Assembly: GCA_964036665.1 (NCBI GenBank)
Contig: OZ038532.1
Location: 22,533,037-22,597,036, forward strand
Direction: 5' to 3'
Source of the DNA: Gordius sp. MW1
Lineage: Eukaryota > Nematomorpha > Gordioida > Gordea > Gordiidae
DNA length: 64,000 bases
Position 1 is the first letter of the stretch; each line of letters opens with the position of its first letter. This document shows, in pieces, positions 1 to 10,707 of this stretch. The notes under the pieces were generated by a model. That model saw only the letters and a list, made by a program, of their open reading frames with translations. It was not told where the DNA came from and searched no databases. The position numbers and the translations under genes are program-made.

Positions 1-930
1 CCAGCGACATCATTAAGTGTAAAAATTGTCAACAGACGTATCTCGCATCAAATGCAACTCCGTCTACCATAAACACCTGAGAGCAATGAACTCCAAAACG
101 GTAACCTTGGACCTGACTACGATGGTATTACCTTTTATCATATTACATGCGACGTTCCGGTACTAACCAAAAAATGTAACTAAATCATGCGCAGGGGGGA
201 AAAAATATTTGCCCAACTAGGAAACTCGACATCATTAAACCTAATTAAAGGTGATAGGGCATATAGCCAAAAAAACAGGTCATTAAGGACCTAATCAAAC
301 CTAATTAAAGGTGATACGGGATTAAGCCAAAAAAACAGGTTATAACAGGCTTTAAGCCCTCGAAAATTATTCGGTTCTGGGTTAAACGTGCGCTCATGCA
401 ATACTAAATTTAATGTCCGAAACCTCGTCGTACACGCATTGCTCTGTACCGGCAGAATTTATTCGGGCTTGGCCCTACCGTCCCTAAGCAGGGGAGTATC
501 CTTCAGTACATATTGACCACACTGCCCTGTACATGCAACTTTCATGCATAACGTTAACCATCGCGTCATCTTTGCCTTTCCATTTAATTTTACTTACGTG
601 TGTTACTCCCCCCCCCCCCGCGTTACAAGCCCGATGGGAAAGGCGATTTAATGTTTATGGTCAACTATGAAATCAAATCGAGAAGACCAATTGGAAGACC
701 GAACCAGAAAACGATCCAGGAAACGTTCAATGCAGTTCGATTCGTACGTCCGAACAAGGGACAAGTTAAAACGTAATGCGGTCAAAAACTCACGTCTGGC
801 GACCGTGCTTTGAAGTCAACACTCGGGTCGGAGGGTTATTTTGAAGGGTAAGGTGTCGTGATTGCGCATGCACGCACAACCGCAGTCAAGTCAGGCACAG
901 GCGCACCCATGCGCTGTCTCTTATACACAG
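1..930. other. GC-richer left end, no gene seen
   Basis: No ORF of coding quality and no recognisable element. Base composition is visibly richer in G and C than the AT-rich DNA that starts right after it. It has one internal imperfect direct repeat: a roughly 45-bp unit starting CCTAATTAAAGGTGATA occurs at about 239-281 and again at about 299-341. A C tract lies at about 607-619. The stretch ends at a sequence identical to part of the Tn5 mosaic end, so it may not be contiguous with the rest of the chromosome (see findings). Confidence 0.5.
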
Positions 931-3060
931 TCTCTCATTGTTGTGCAGTATACCACAATTTCTATGTTTTTTAGACTTAAAAGTAGCGAAACTCATCAAG
1001 TTCAACAAAGCTCTAAGGATCTAACATCTTTATAAAATGCTTAAATTTAGATTCTGGTTTCTTGTATAATTTAATAAATTGTAATAAATGACAAAAAAAT
1101 TAGGCAAAATATTATAAATACGTACAAATAGTAAAAGTGAAAGCATCGTACGTACGATATGCAAAAAATAATGTAAAATAATTATTGAAAAATTTATATG
1201 TTTGAAAGAGTGATTAAATTCACAAGTAAGTTAGTTTTATAAACTAAGGTGTATCTTTACCCCTCTAGGAAATATTCGTAATTCGATTCCTTATGTGTAA
1301 GTTTCGAAGAAATATTTGTTTGCTGAGATTCGAAAATCCGAATTGTTTCATTAAAAAAGGATTTGAAAAATTATTTATTATAAATTTATATTAAATAGAC
1401 GAGGCGCATAAAATTATGCTGTTTTAACTTTCCGCATTAGTTATTTTTCCTGCTAGCATTTATTTTTGAATTTTATTAACATACAAAATCTTTTAATATT
1501 AAAAAATCATTTTTAAATATAATAATGGCTTCAACATCCAAAAGAATTTCCTATATTTTTGATAACATTTTAGGTTGATCATTTTTTAATAATTAATATT
1601 ATTTTTGTACTTATCTTATGCTTTAACATACATTATCTATTTAAATCTAAATAATTTTTTTAATATGCATTAAGCTTATATTCTCACATTTTTTTCACAT
1701 ATATATGATACTAGCTGAACCCGCTCAAACACAACAATAAGTAAACTCTAAATGCTGCCATATTAGGCAATCTTAGTTAATTTTGATATAGAAGAAGTAG
1801 AAATATGGTTTAAGACCATTTCACATATGATAAATCATCCAATAATGCTACCTTTAATCATCGTTTAAAAGTTTTGCATATCAAAACCTGGCAAAAAACA
1901 ATTTTCAATTGTTTCAGAGATATCGTTACTTTATCCTTTTGTTAGCCTTTATAATTTTTATATACAATTTTGTAATTTAATATCCCCATAACTACTTATT
2001 AAAATGTATTTTCATATTAAATATCATATAAAAGTCTATTTTTTAAGTCATTAAATTAAAAAAAAATATTCAAATCAAATTCGAATCATTAGTTTTTTGG
2101 GTATGAATCCTCATTTTAATATTTGAGAATATCAGATCGGATACTATTTTGTTAACTTTCGAATTTTAATTCAATGTCCAACAAATTCGATTCTAAATCC
2201 AGAGGCGTCGGATCTCCTATTGTAGCCAAATTTGTTTATGATTAGTCACCTCTTTAAATTCATAAAAAAAGCAAGCCTATTAAAAAACTATATCTAAAGC
2301 TAAACAAAGAACATTTGATAATATGATTTACAATTGGGAAGCTTCTATCCAAACCAATATCCTCTCTAATATATTGTCTAAGCCTTAGTTGTATTTTCCA
2401 ATATTAAACTGCTTCCTATATAGTTAGTTACAGAGTTTAATATCATATATTAAATTGCAACATGTAAATAAATATCGTTTTTAACATTTCATTTAGAAAG
2501 ATATAAATAGTATTCTTCATAGATCTAGGAAGAACATTAATTATGAGGGTCTCCTAAAATATAAATAGTAGTTAGAGGGTAAGCTCGGCTTCCCCTTTCT
2601 CAACTAATTCTTATTAATTTAACAAAATAGTGGGTAAAATTTGAATGTCATCATTTTGCCACCCTCCTAAGTCAAATATAAAACTTCTTGCCAACCCCTC
2701 TTCAATTCAAATCCTAGCTAGACCCGTTGTAAATAAAAAGGTGATCTCATAGATTTTATAATGTGATTTGAAATCCAAAAAATGGCGCTGTTTTGTAAAA
2801 TTGCATTTATTTGTTTGTCACAGGTTTATGTATCATAAAAGCCGCTCATATAGAATGCAACGTTTTATTAGTATTTTAAAGCAATCGATCGAGAACTCTT
2901 GTAAATATTTTATATTTTTTTATTTATATAAAATTTGTTATGTATATTATTTATAAAAACAATTATTTTTAAAATAAAACTTCTAGCGGTATTGCCATTA
3001 AACGCTTAATACGAATCGATATAGTAAGTTATTTTTGTTTAATACATAGTTGCTAACTAT
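931..3060. other. AT-rich intergenic DNA
   Basis: No gene found. A 14-bp perfect palindrome, ATCGTACGTACGAT, lies at about 1146-1159. At about 1711-1735 the string CTAGCTGAACCCG resembles the reversed 3' end of the Helitron family seen elsewhere in the window (terminal ...GGGTCAGCTAG), so an old Helitron end may lie here. The short ORF at 2768-2956 has simple AT-rich composition and no recognisable domain. Confidence 0.4.
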
Positions 3061-3139
3061 AGTGTTGTTAATATGCTCGAAATGGTTGTGTGTATTGTGC
3101 TAAACCTGGTAATAGGCACATACCTCCTAGTAGGAGGTC

Positions 3140-4500
3140 TCCTACCATTACCATCAGCATAACGAGCACATGCTGCTCCCGGTTACTAGCACGGCAGATT
3201 AAAGTTGCCAAGGTTGCTGGTTGAGAGAGATATAACTAACCGGGCATTTAGCAGATTTGATTGATATAAACCGTGGTATCAAGCAGGGTTGTTTGAAACT
3301 AAACATGGTTTTTAGCAAATTTAATTATAGCGTACTAGTATAGTTGGCAGCCGGCATATAATGCTAATTAATATTTTTTCAATCATATATTAATCCAAAA
3401 ATGGTGATAAAAGGATCTAAAATATATTATAAAGAACTTTGCCCCCCTCCCATTTTTGTCCCCTTGGTCTGCCCCCCACCTTATTTTTTACCCTCTTTCT
3501 CACCAGGGGCAAGGGAGGGGGGGGGGGGTTATTTGCCTCCCCCCCTCTTTCTTACCGGAAGGGGGGGGGGGGGGGGGTTAGGGGGAAAATATTTGCCCCC
3601 CCCCCCTTCCCTCTTTCTCACCAGGGGGGGGGGGGGGGTGATTTGCCCCCCCCCCCTCTTTTTCCCCTCTTTCTCCATCCCTAATCAAATAACATATAAG
3701 GAATATAAATTTTTTATTGAGAACAGGAATGAAAAAATAGAATTTTTTGGTATTTTTAAATGTATTTCTATTTAAAACATAATTTACGCAACATTTTTCA
3801 AAATTATTTGATAAAAGAATTAGGCCCAACTGTGTTTAAAAAAACAAGATTTTTTCATCTTAAATCAATTGATTAGGCTTTTAATCAGCCCCCTAGTTAT
3901 ATTTTTTCTATTGTTTTTAGAAACTCATTCCCCCTTCCCCTCCTTTATCTCTTACACTTCATGAGTCTAGTTATATTTTTCCCTATTGTTTCTAAAAGCT
4001 CCTTCCCCTCCCCTACTTCATCTCATACGTGGGGGTGAAAAAGGGGGGTGGCAAATCCCCCCCTACCCCGCCCCCCCCCCGTGAGAGGGTAAAAAGGGGG
4101 GGGGGGCAAATCACCCTCTTCCCCCCTCGCCTCTGGTGAGGGTAAAAAATAAGGGGGGGGGGCAGACCAACGGGACAAAAAAAGGGAGGGGGGGGCAAGA
4201 TTCTTAATTTATTATATATTTTTAATTTTTTTATCACCACTTTTGGATAAAAATAATTGAAAAAATATTGATTAGCATTATGCCAGCTGCCAACTAACGC
4301 TATAATTAAATTTGCTTAAATCCTTGTTTAGTTTCAAACAACCCTGCTTGATACCACGGTTTATAACAATCCACTCTGCTAAATGCCCGGTTAGTTATAT
4401 CTCTCTCAACCAGCAGCCATGGCAACTTTAATCTGCTGTGCTAGTAACCGGGTTATTAAGCATATGCTGATGGTAATGGGGGAGATGTATGCTACTACAG
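3140..4500. repeat. Long foldback (inverted-repeat) element
   Basis: The left arm (about 3140-3530) reappears reverse-complemented as the right arm (about 4115-4495). Both contain the strings TTGAGAGAGATATAACTAAC, ACCGTGGTATCAAGCAGGG and TTTAATTATAGCG in the same order when read outward. The inner parts of the arms carry long G and C runs. The centre (about 3540-4110) holds more homopolymer tracts and a short tandem duplication starting CTAGTTATATTTTT at about 3894 and 3967. No transposase ORF is present. The organisation is that of a foldback-type or long-TIR non-autonomous DNA transposon. The short ORFs in this interval are poly-Pro/Gly readings of the homopolymers and are not genes. Confidence 0.8.
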
Positions 4501-4519
4501 CTACTACCATAGGTTATGG

Positions 4520-5117
4520 TTGTAGCATTTAAGCGTAAATAACACTAGCTACCTTCTATAATGGCTTTGCATATGATTTCAAATCTATTAACTCGATGGT
4601 TAATATAAGACATTTTCGCCCGAAAATGAGACTTTTGGTGCTGTAGAGCAAAATACATTTAGTTCCTCATATCTTGGTCAAATAAATAGTTAAACAACAA
4701 AAAGTTATTTAGTGTTTGGTATTTGATAATTAAGCATGCTATCATGTTATAGGCATGTATCGAAACCATAGTTTTTCAGGTGAAATCGTTTGCATTGTAG
4801 TTCTAAAATCTGAAGAAAATTATTTGGGAAAATTGTATTGATTATATGGCCATAAAAAAGCAAGAATCCAATTTTTAGGAAAGAAACCAATCACGTAGAA
4901 TAAAGGCTTCAAGTTAGTAAAACATTACATTTTATTTTACTCTACATTTGCTTTTCCCACAAATTTTTATCGATTTGAGAATTTAACCTCTACCTCTCCC
5001 TTAAAACTGTATATTAATATAGATTATATCGGTAATTAGACATAGGTAGTTTAACCAAAACTTTTTTTAAGTATTTTATGGTACAAATTCAGGCAGTCAT
5101 ATACAACAGTTCAACCT
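4520..5117. other. Intergenic, nothing recognised
   Basis: AT-rich DNA between the foldback element and the 3' end of the LITAF-like gene. No ORF or repeat with support was seen; it should include that gene's 3' UTR. Confidence 0.4.
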
Positions 5118-5771
5118 TCACTTCCACCTTACATACGTTCCAATGTATGAGTTACAGTAAGGACAATAGTGTTCAATATCGTGTAAATCGGTTAGACAAA
5201 ATGGGAGCAATCCACAAAAATATGTGCAACCAATTAGTGGACATAGCAGGCAACATGGGACAGCCATCATCCAGGTACACAAGCCGGTACGTGCTTTTAT
5301 ATCGGTAACGACCTTTTAATAAAATTTGGACAAACTATTTCATGCATCTCAAATATTTTATCATACATGCCCAGTGGCACTTGATTATCATAAATTTTAA
5401 TATGAAAACAGCATAACAAATTTTATATCAATAACTAACAGCTAAGCTAAATTATAAATACATATACTAAAGAGCTAAAGCTAACTACTAAAGGTCGAGC
5501 AAAATTGATATTTTTAAAATCAAATTACCATAGTCTTAAAATTCAATCTAAGGTAAATCAAGATATATGAGAGTACTTGTGTTCGACACAATGGACATGT
5601 GAGTATACAAGGCTTTGGTCCTAGCTTAACAGTAGTGACCAATGTAAGGCCTGGACTTATTTTGTTAGCCGAGGAGAGAATATGATCCGGTTTAGCCTTT
5701 ACTTCTTTCTCTTTCACATTCTCCAAATCGTGGTCAACTGGGGGATCTTCAATTATAAATGAATTACGCAT
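5118..5771 (-). CDS. LITAF-domain protein, two exons
   Basis: Exon 1 is 5771-5577 and exon 2 is 5312-5118, with a 264-bp GT-AG intron in phase 0; the product is 129 residues. The LITAF domain occupies roughly residues 50-129. A first zinc knuckle CPLC (59-62) is followed across the splice by VVTDIKARTGLCTW, a Cys-rich hydrophobic stretch (about 76-104), then HYCPYC (113-118) and the typical ending IGTYVRW. Family knowledge: LITAF proteins bind zinc through the two CxxC halves, insert the hydrophobic segment in the cytosolic face of late endosome/lysosome membranes and act in endosomal trafficking. The N-terminal 45 residues are polar; I see no PPxY motif. Length is typical for the family. The start is the first Met of the open frame. 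Neighbours are repeats, so there is no functional context. Confidence 0.85.
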
Positions 5772-6424
5772 GGCACCCCTTTAATTAGTCTTCGCTAAAA
5801 AACGCTGCATTTCCTACATTTGTGCTACAACAATAAAGCTTTAGGTAATAGTACTCGATTCGATTGTTAAAACAACTTGAACTAAAAGACATCATTTATA
5901 AGACAATGATTTCAACGCACGTTAAAATAATAATAATTACTAATTTATGTAATTTTGCTTATTGAACCATATGTAGATAATTGTGAGTTTTAACGCTGCT
6001 AATTTTTTTGACTCCCTAACAAGTGGAGATTTATAAATAGTTTTATTTGACTCTGTATAATATTTTCTTTTTGGGGCGGAGACAGGTTTAAGATATATAT
6101 TAAATGACATTTAATAACACTTTTTAAAACAAATTAATGACGTATTTTATTCTATTAATAATAAATCAATTTTCTTTAATTCTTCTAGAATAATCTGACT
6201 GTGATCTAACAGCAAATTATTTGTGATCTTACAAGAATTCATGAGGCCTTTGAAACTTTATAAATAGATGAACAATAATAGCTCATAATAATTAAATATG
6301 TATTTTTACATTTCCTATCATTAAAGCCTTAAATAGCATTACTCAATATATCAAAAACGATTAATTGGTCCTGAGAACTTAACATTAAATTATTTTGAAA
6401 TCACTTAACGTTTATTTTAAATAT
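5772..6424. other. Intergenic upstream of LITAF-like gene
   Basis: AT-rich, no ORF or repeat recognised. It should contain the promoter of the minus-strand LITAF-like gene, but no motif stands out. Confidence 0.3.
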
Positions 6425-6543
6425 CATGGGCGTAGCCAGGGGGGCGGCAGGGAGATTATGGCCAAAATTTGAAAAAATAATTATTTTGCCCCTCCCTAAA
6501 CCATTATTGCCCCCCTTTATTTCCAATGCTGGCTACGACCATG
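6425..6543. mobile_element. Short MITE, CATGGGCGTAGCC family
   Basis: About 119 bp bounded by CATGGGCGTAGCCAG and the near-complement CTGGCTACGACCATG, with C/G-rich tracts inside. The same termini bound elements at 46130-46293 and 57603-59019, where the flanks carry 8-bp duplications. Here I cannot find a clear duplication, so this is probably an older copy. Confidence 0.7.
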
Positions 6544-6641
6544 TCAAAGGGTTTATTTATAACATTTATTGACACATTTCTATGCTTTTTATAAAGTTTT
6601 GTAAAGACAATTAATTGTTTAGACTTTGTCTTATTGTAAAC

Positions 6642-6978
6642 TAGATGAACCCGGCAAACGTTGTTTTGCCATTTACCCCGGGTGTATTAAATTATGTTGG
6701 AATTTTAGGGCATATATGATGATAAAGCGGTTATTGAAGTAAAAAATAAAGTTTGATGTCTATATGTTCTACTTCTATAGTTCTATTTCAGTATACAGTG
6801 CAACGCGTACGAATACTCGAAAACTACTGGATCGATTTGGCTCGAACAAATCTTAGAACATGCTCCGGAGTGTCAGGAATAAACTGTGAAATTTTGAGCC
6901 AAATCGGTTGGTAGTTTTTTAAAATTGGTGGTGGCATATATACACTCACACACATATAGTTTCATTTTTATATATAAG
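6642..6978 (-). mobile_element. Non-autonomous Helitron copy
   Basis: Read on the minus strand the segment begins near CTTATATATAAAAATGAAAC and ends ...AACGTTTGCCGGGTTCATCTAG, matching the ends of the Helitron at 10708-13221 (TCTATATATATAAAG ... GTTTGCCGGGTGAGCTAG). CTAG at the 3' end is the CTRR terminus expected of Helitrons. The inside has the common non-autonomous Helitron text (TCGATTTGGCTCGAAC). No Rep/helicase ORF is present. Confidence 0.65.
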
Positions 6979-7251
6979 GGCCCGTCTTAATATACGATTC
7001 AACTGCTTGGCGCCATATTTTTGTTTGTCTAAACTAAATATGCGATATACATATCGTGGAATCAACAATTTTAGTTTAGTTACCATATGAATATGCATTA
7101 ATAAGCGTAATTAAAGGATAAATATTTGTTTTATGAGCAAAACCACAAAAATAGAACAAAAATTACGTGACGCTCGTATTAAGACGCGGCTATGTTTAAC
7201 ATGCATTCGCTTTTTGAATCTAGATTCAAAATCGCGTATTAAGACGCACCC
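6978..7251. mobile_element. PIF/Harbinger-like MITE with TAA target duplication
   Basis: 274 bp. The left end GGGCCCGTCTTAATATACGA pairs with the reverse complement of the right end TCGCGTATTAAGACGCACCC. Both sides are flanked by TAA (6975-6977 and 7252-7254), as expected for a 3-bp TWA duplication. No coding capacity. Confidence 0.75.
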
Positions 7252-7468
7252 TAAGATGTATAAATGAGCAATTATATTAGGCCCCTGTAAGCACAAACAT
7301 TGTTTTTATTTATAAAATCAAAATATTATTATCAAGAGTAATCACATCTATATTTATGTGATATAATTTGGTATTTATCGTCTCTTGCAACTAAAATAAA
7401 ACAGTTTGTCAAATGTACATAAGGTGTTTGAACTAAAAAATGGTAATGTTCCTGCAAAGATTAATAAA

Positions 7469-7744
7469 TTAATTTGAGAAGGAACAGGTTGCTATCGCAA
7501 TATTGTTTGCATTGCATATGAGTAAGTGGCTAATATCAAATGAGCTATCGACGATGAATGTTAAAATATCGAGATCATCAAATAAAGGGACCGGCACAAT
7601 TGACAATGAGTCCACTAGAGGACAGTTTGCACCGGTTAATGTGGTTTCGTTCCTCAGTTTATACTTTAAATTTTGTACGTCTTTTAAGTTGTGTTGCAGA
7701 GCGCTTGTGATATAATTAATCAATAAGAGGTAGGTCGTGCTCAT
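7469..7744 (-). CDS. Doubtful ORF, possibly an exon fragment
   Basis: Open minus-strand frame of about 91 codons, less AT-biased than its surroundings, with a plausible acceptor (ATCACAAG) before the segment starting ALQHNLKDVQ. I recognise no domain. The Met at 7744 is formed by the terminal bases of the MITE inserted at 7742, so the real 5' end, if this was ever a gene, lies on the far side of that MITE (8054 onward). It could equally be chance. Confidence 0.2.
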   Translation of the reverse strand: MSTTYLLLINYITSALQHNLKDVQNLKYKLRNETTLTGANCPLVDSLSIVPVPLFDDLDILTFIVDSSFDISHLLICNANNIAIATCSFSN

Positions 7745-8053
7745 AGACTAATAAAACCATAGACTGCCGAACAGCTGATAATTTTACAGCAAATATAGCA
7801 ACCGCCATATTGTGGGAAATTGTAACCAAACAATAGAATTCAGCAAAATTTATTGTTCTAATCTACTATTTTTTTTTTAATTTATGAATAAGCTATTAGT
7901 CTTATTTATTTTCTTCAATATTTATCCTGGAGAAGTATAAACATACCTGTTATTGAGTTTTTCCTACAAAATGGCAGCTATTTTGGTGTCTGACTGATTT
8001 CAATAGCAAAAATCAGCTGTTCGGCAGTCTATGGTTTTATTAATTAGTCTATG
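7742..8053. mobile_element. hAT-like MITE with perfect 8-bp TSD
   Basis: 312 bp with nearly perfect terminal inverted repeats of about 38 bp: CATAGACTAATAAAACCATA on the left, continuing with CTGCCGAACAGCTGAT, mirrored on the right. The insertion is flanked by the identical octamer GTCGTGCT at 7734-7741 and 8054-8061. The terminal CATAGACTA is shared with the larger MITE family at 10543, 55054 and 57583. No coding capacity. An 8-bp duplication suggests hAT-type mobilisation. Confidence 0.9.
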
Positions 8054-8061
8054 GTCGTGCT

Positions 8062-9480
8062 GCCATTTTGTGTATAAAACAATTGCCCTAATGTTTGATT
8101 ATGGATACGATTATAATAAACCACGTTGCAACCTATATGGGATGGCCAGCTAACCCTCAAATTGATTGATCCTTTAAACAGCAAAATAAAGGTGTAACTA
8201 TAGAGTCATTTAAATTGAAGCTATTAGAAATGAACTCAGCAAAATACAAATAAACTATTTAAAATGCATTGTTTCCTTAAATGGAATTATATATTTCTTA
8301 AAAAATTAATTTTATAAAGGACATTTTATAAATTCGTAGAATGTTTTAAAAGTGGGTAATAAATAAAAATTATTAAAATTATATGAAAATTGGAGAAAAA
8401 AAGTTTTGTTATAATTTAAGTTATACCTGTATGCCAATACAAATACTGTCACCATGGTTACAATCATAATAGAAACTTTAGGCATAATAAAATGAAGTTA
8501 TAATGGTAAAACTTTATGCTGATCATTTGTATATATCCAATTTAATAAACAATAGCAATGCACTTTAATTCTCATAATAACACATAGTTAATACACAGTC
8601 TTTTTATTGAAAAATTAATAATTTTGTATAATACCAAACTTTAAAAATTATTTTTTGAATAATTAAATAATAGATGCCTTGTTGGTGTTAATATTAGCCG
8701 TATTTAGATTTGCTAATTTATCTAAAACGAACTTTGCTCCTTTTTAATTTTTCGACAATATTTCAAGTCTACACTTGATTTTACAACGTTTCCCCGCCTT
8801 ATTGCGTGTATATTTAAATCAATAAAAATTAAATGATTAATTAACATTTCCCTAAAAAATTTACAAACGAACTTCTAGTGATGCGTTGTAGGAATATAAT
8901 AATAATGTTCACTTAATAATCGGCACTCAATGTAATTGATAATTTTAAATACTTTCCAAATTTCAAATGTTTTCTTATACACGACTTAGTTATAAATTTT
9001 AGCCTGTATTTATCTAAGGATTTGTAAGAGCGTATTTGAAAAATGTAAATAAACTGTTTTATATGTTATAAACATTTAAAATCTTGTATTCTTATTGCTT
9101 ACGCTTTGATATATGAAATTTTAAATATTAATTTATAATTACTTATGCTTAGTTATTAAGTGAGGTTAATAATTTTTAAAACAAATGTCCTCCTGATGAT
9201 TTCATAAAGAAAGGTATTTATTATAGTATTTATGAAACTTAATATTTTATCTTTAATTTAAGTTATCTTAGACTTAAAACGTAAAAAAGAGATAATATTT
9301 CTGTCCTTTTGATTTCAACAAATATGCTTAATAATGCTATTTTTATACTAATACTTAAATTAAAACTATTATGAAAAATGAAATTTGAATCAAGTCCCAA
9401 GTCTCAATAAAGTCTATTCGCATTTCAAACTCTATTTACCTTTCAAAAATAGATATTAAGAGTTTGAAAAGGACCTTTTT
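8062..9480. other. AT-rich intergenic DNA
   Basis: No gene, RNA gene or repeat that I can support; long A/T runs throughout. Confidence 0.4.
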
Positions 9481-9489
9481 CACAATAAA

Positions 9490-10480
9490 AAACTTTTGAA
9501 TTAATTCGACCGTTAGTATACAATATTTGGTCCTAGCGGTCTTAGGAGATAAAAGATCTTATAAACCATTCATTGAAAATGCACAAAAAGTTGCAGGGGT
9601 TGTTTCATCATTTTTGTCAAGCTATCAAAAACTTAACATTCCTACACTAAATATCTTTCATTGTTTCAAAAATGTCGTGTTAATGTAATTCCAGAAACCT
9701 CCTATCCACAAACATCAATTCAAAAGGATTGGGATGCTTGTTTGGTTTCGCGCTCAGTTGCTCACCTACTTACGAGCAGCGATACCAAACAACATTACAA
9801 CTTTAGATCTTTGGTGTTTGATAAATTTGGTCATGAATGGCTAGAGGCTTTTCCTAGCAAGTTCTCCAATATGATGTTAGAGGATTGCGAGCTATCCTAC
9901 AATATAGCACTACGCCTTGGAATTAAATACACCAAGGCATATGCCTGCAAAAATTGCAACCTGCCAGTGGATGAAGAAGCACGCCACCCGTAACACTGCA
10001 GACTAAATAAATTTAGACACTTGCGACACTCTAAAATCAATTCTATTATCCAGTTAGCCCTTAGGTATTCCATCCATATGCATAGACCTATTTGCCCCCT
10101 CTTATCTTAATTATGACCCCATGGCTCTCGCTGAAGATCGCAAGCTCCAAAAATATAAGGCCCTTTTGGACTCTAGTTTTTTATTCTAATAGTTTCCTCC
10201 TGTTCAGGATCCTATGGAAAAATGGCGTTAATTTTATTCAAAGAAATAGGCAGGCGATCCCCTCCTCCAATCCCCCCGCATTTTTATTAAAACAATCAAT
10301 AGCTATCTTAATTGCAAAATTTAATTTCAAATCTTTTTTACATTCCTGGCCTCTTCTAAAAGAGGAAGTGAAGACATATTACTCATTGATGTTTTTTTTA
10401 AAATATAATTATTATATATTTGTATCATTTAATATTATGTTTAGATATATATCAATAAACTTCAATTAAATAAAAAAAAA
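9490..10480 (+). pseudogene. LINE 3' fragment (restriction-like endonuclease family)
   Basis: Frame-disrupted copy of the 3' part of the LINE at 35730-38690. Recognisable pieces in order: KDWDACLVSRSVAHLL, the zinc-knuckle segment ending CKNCNLPVDEEARHP (followed by a stop), and a C-terminal CSGSYGKMALILFKEIG corresponding to CSGSFGKQAMGFFKEVG of the fuller copy. It ends with AATAAA-like text and an A tract at about 10469-10479, as expected of a 5'-truncated LINE insertion. No reverse transcriptase core remains. Confidence 0.8.
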
Positions 10481-10707
10481 CTAAAAATAATATTGGCATC
10501 GAAATAATCAAATTTGCAAGTCTGAAAGGACTTGTTTGTATGCATAGACAAGATAGACTGCTCATGCCATATGTTAACTATGGTAAATTGTGTGTCAAAT
10601 TTTTCTCCATTTTGAAGGGAACAACTGGTGTATTTTAACCATGTAATTTTGCCCTATAACAGTCAATTTACCTTCCTCACTAGTTTATAAATTAAAACGA
10701 ACGTCAA

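Noticed and set aside
3401-4240. Pro/Gly-rich ORFs on both strands
   Set aside because: They read the G and C homopolymers of the foldback element; no codon structure.
5078-5308. Plus-strand 76-codon ORF
   Set aside because: Antisense to exon 2 of the LITAF-like gene, whose minus-strand reading gives a known domain.
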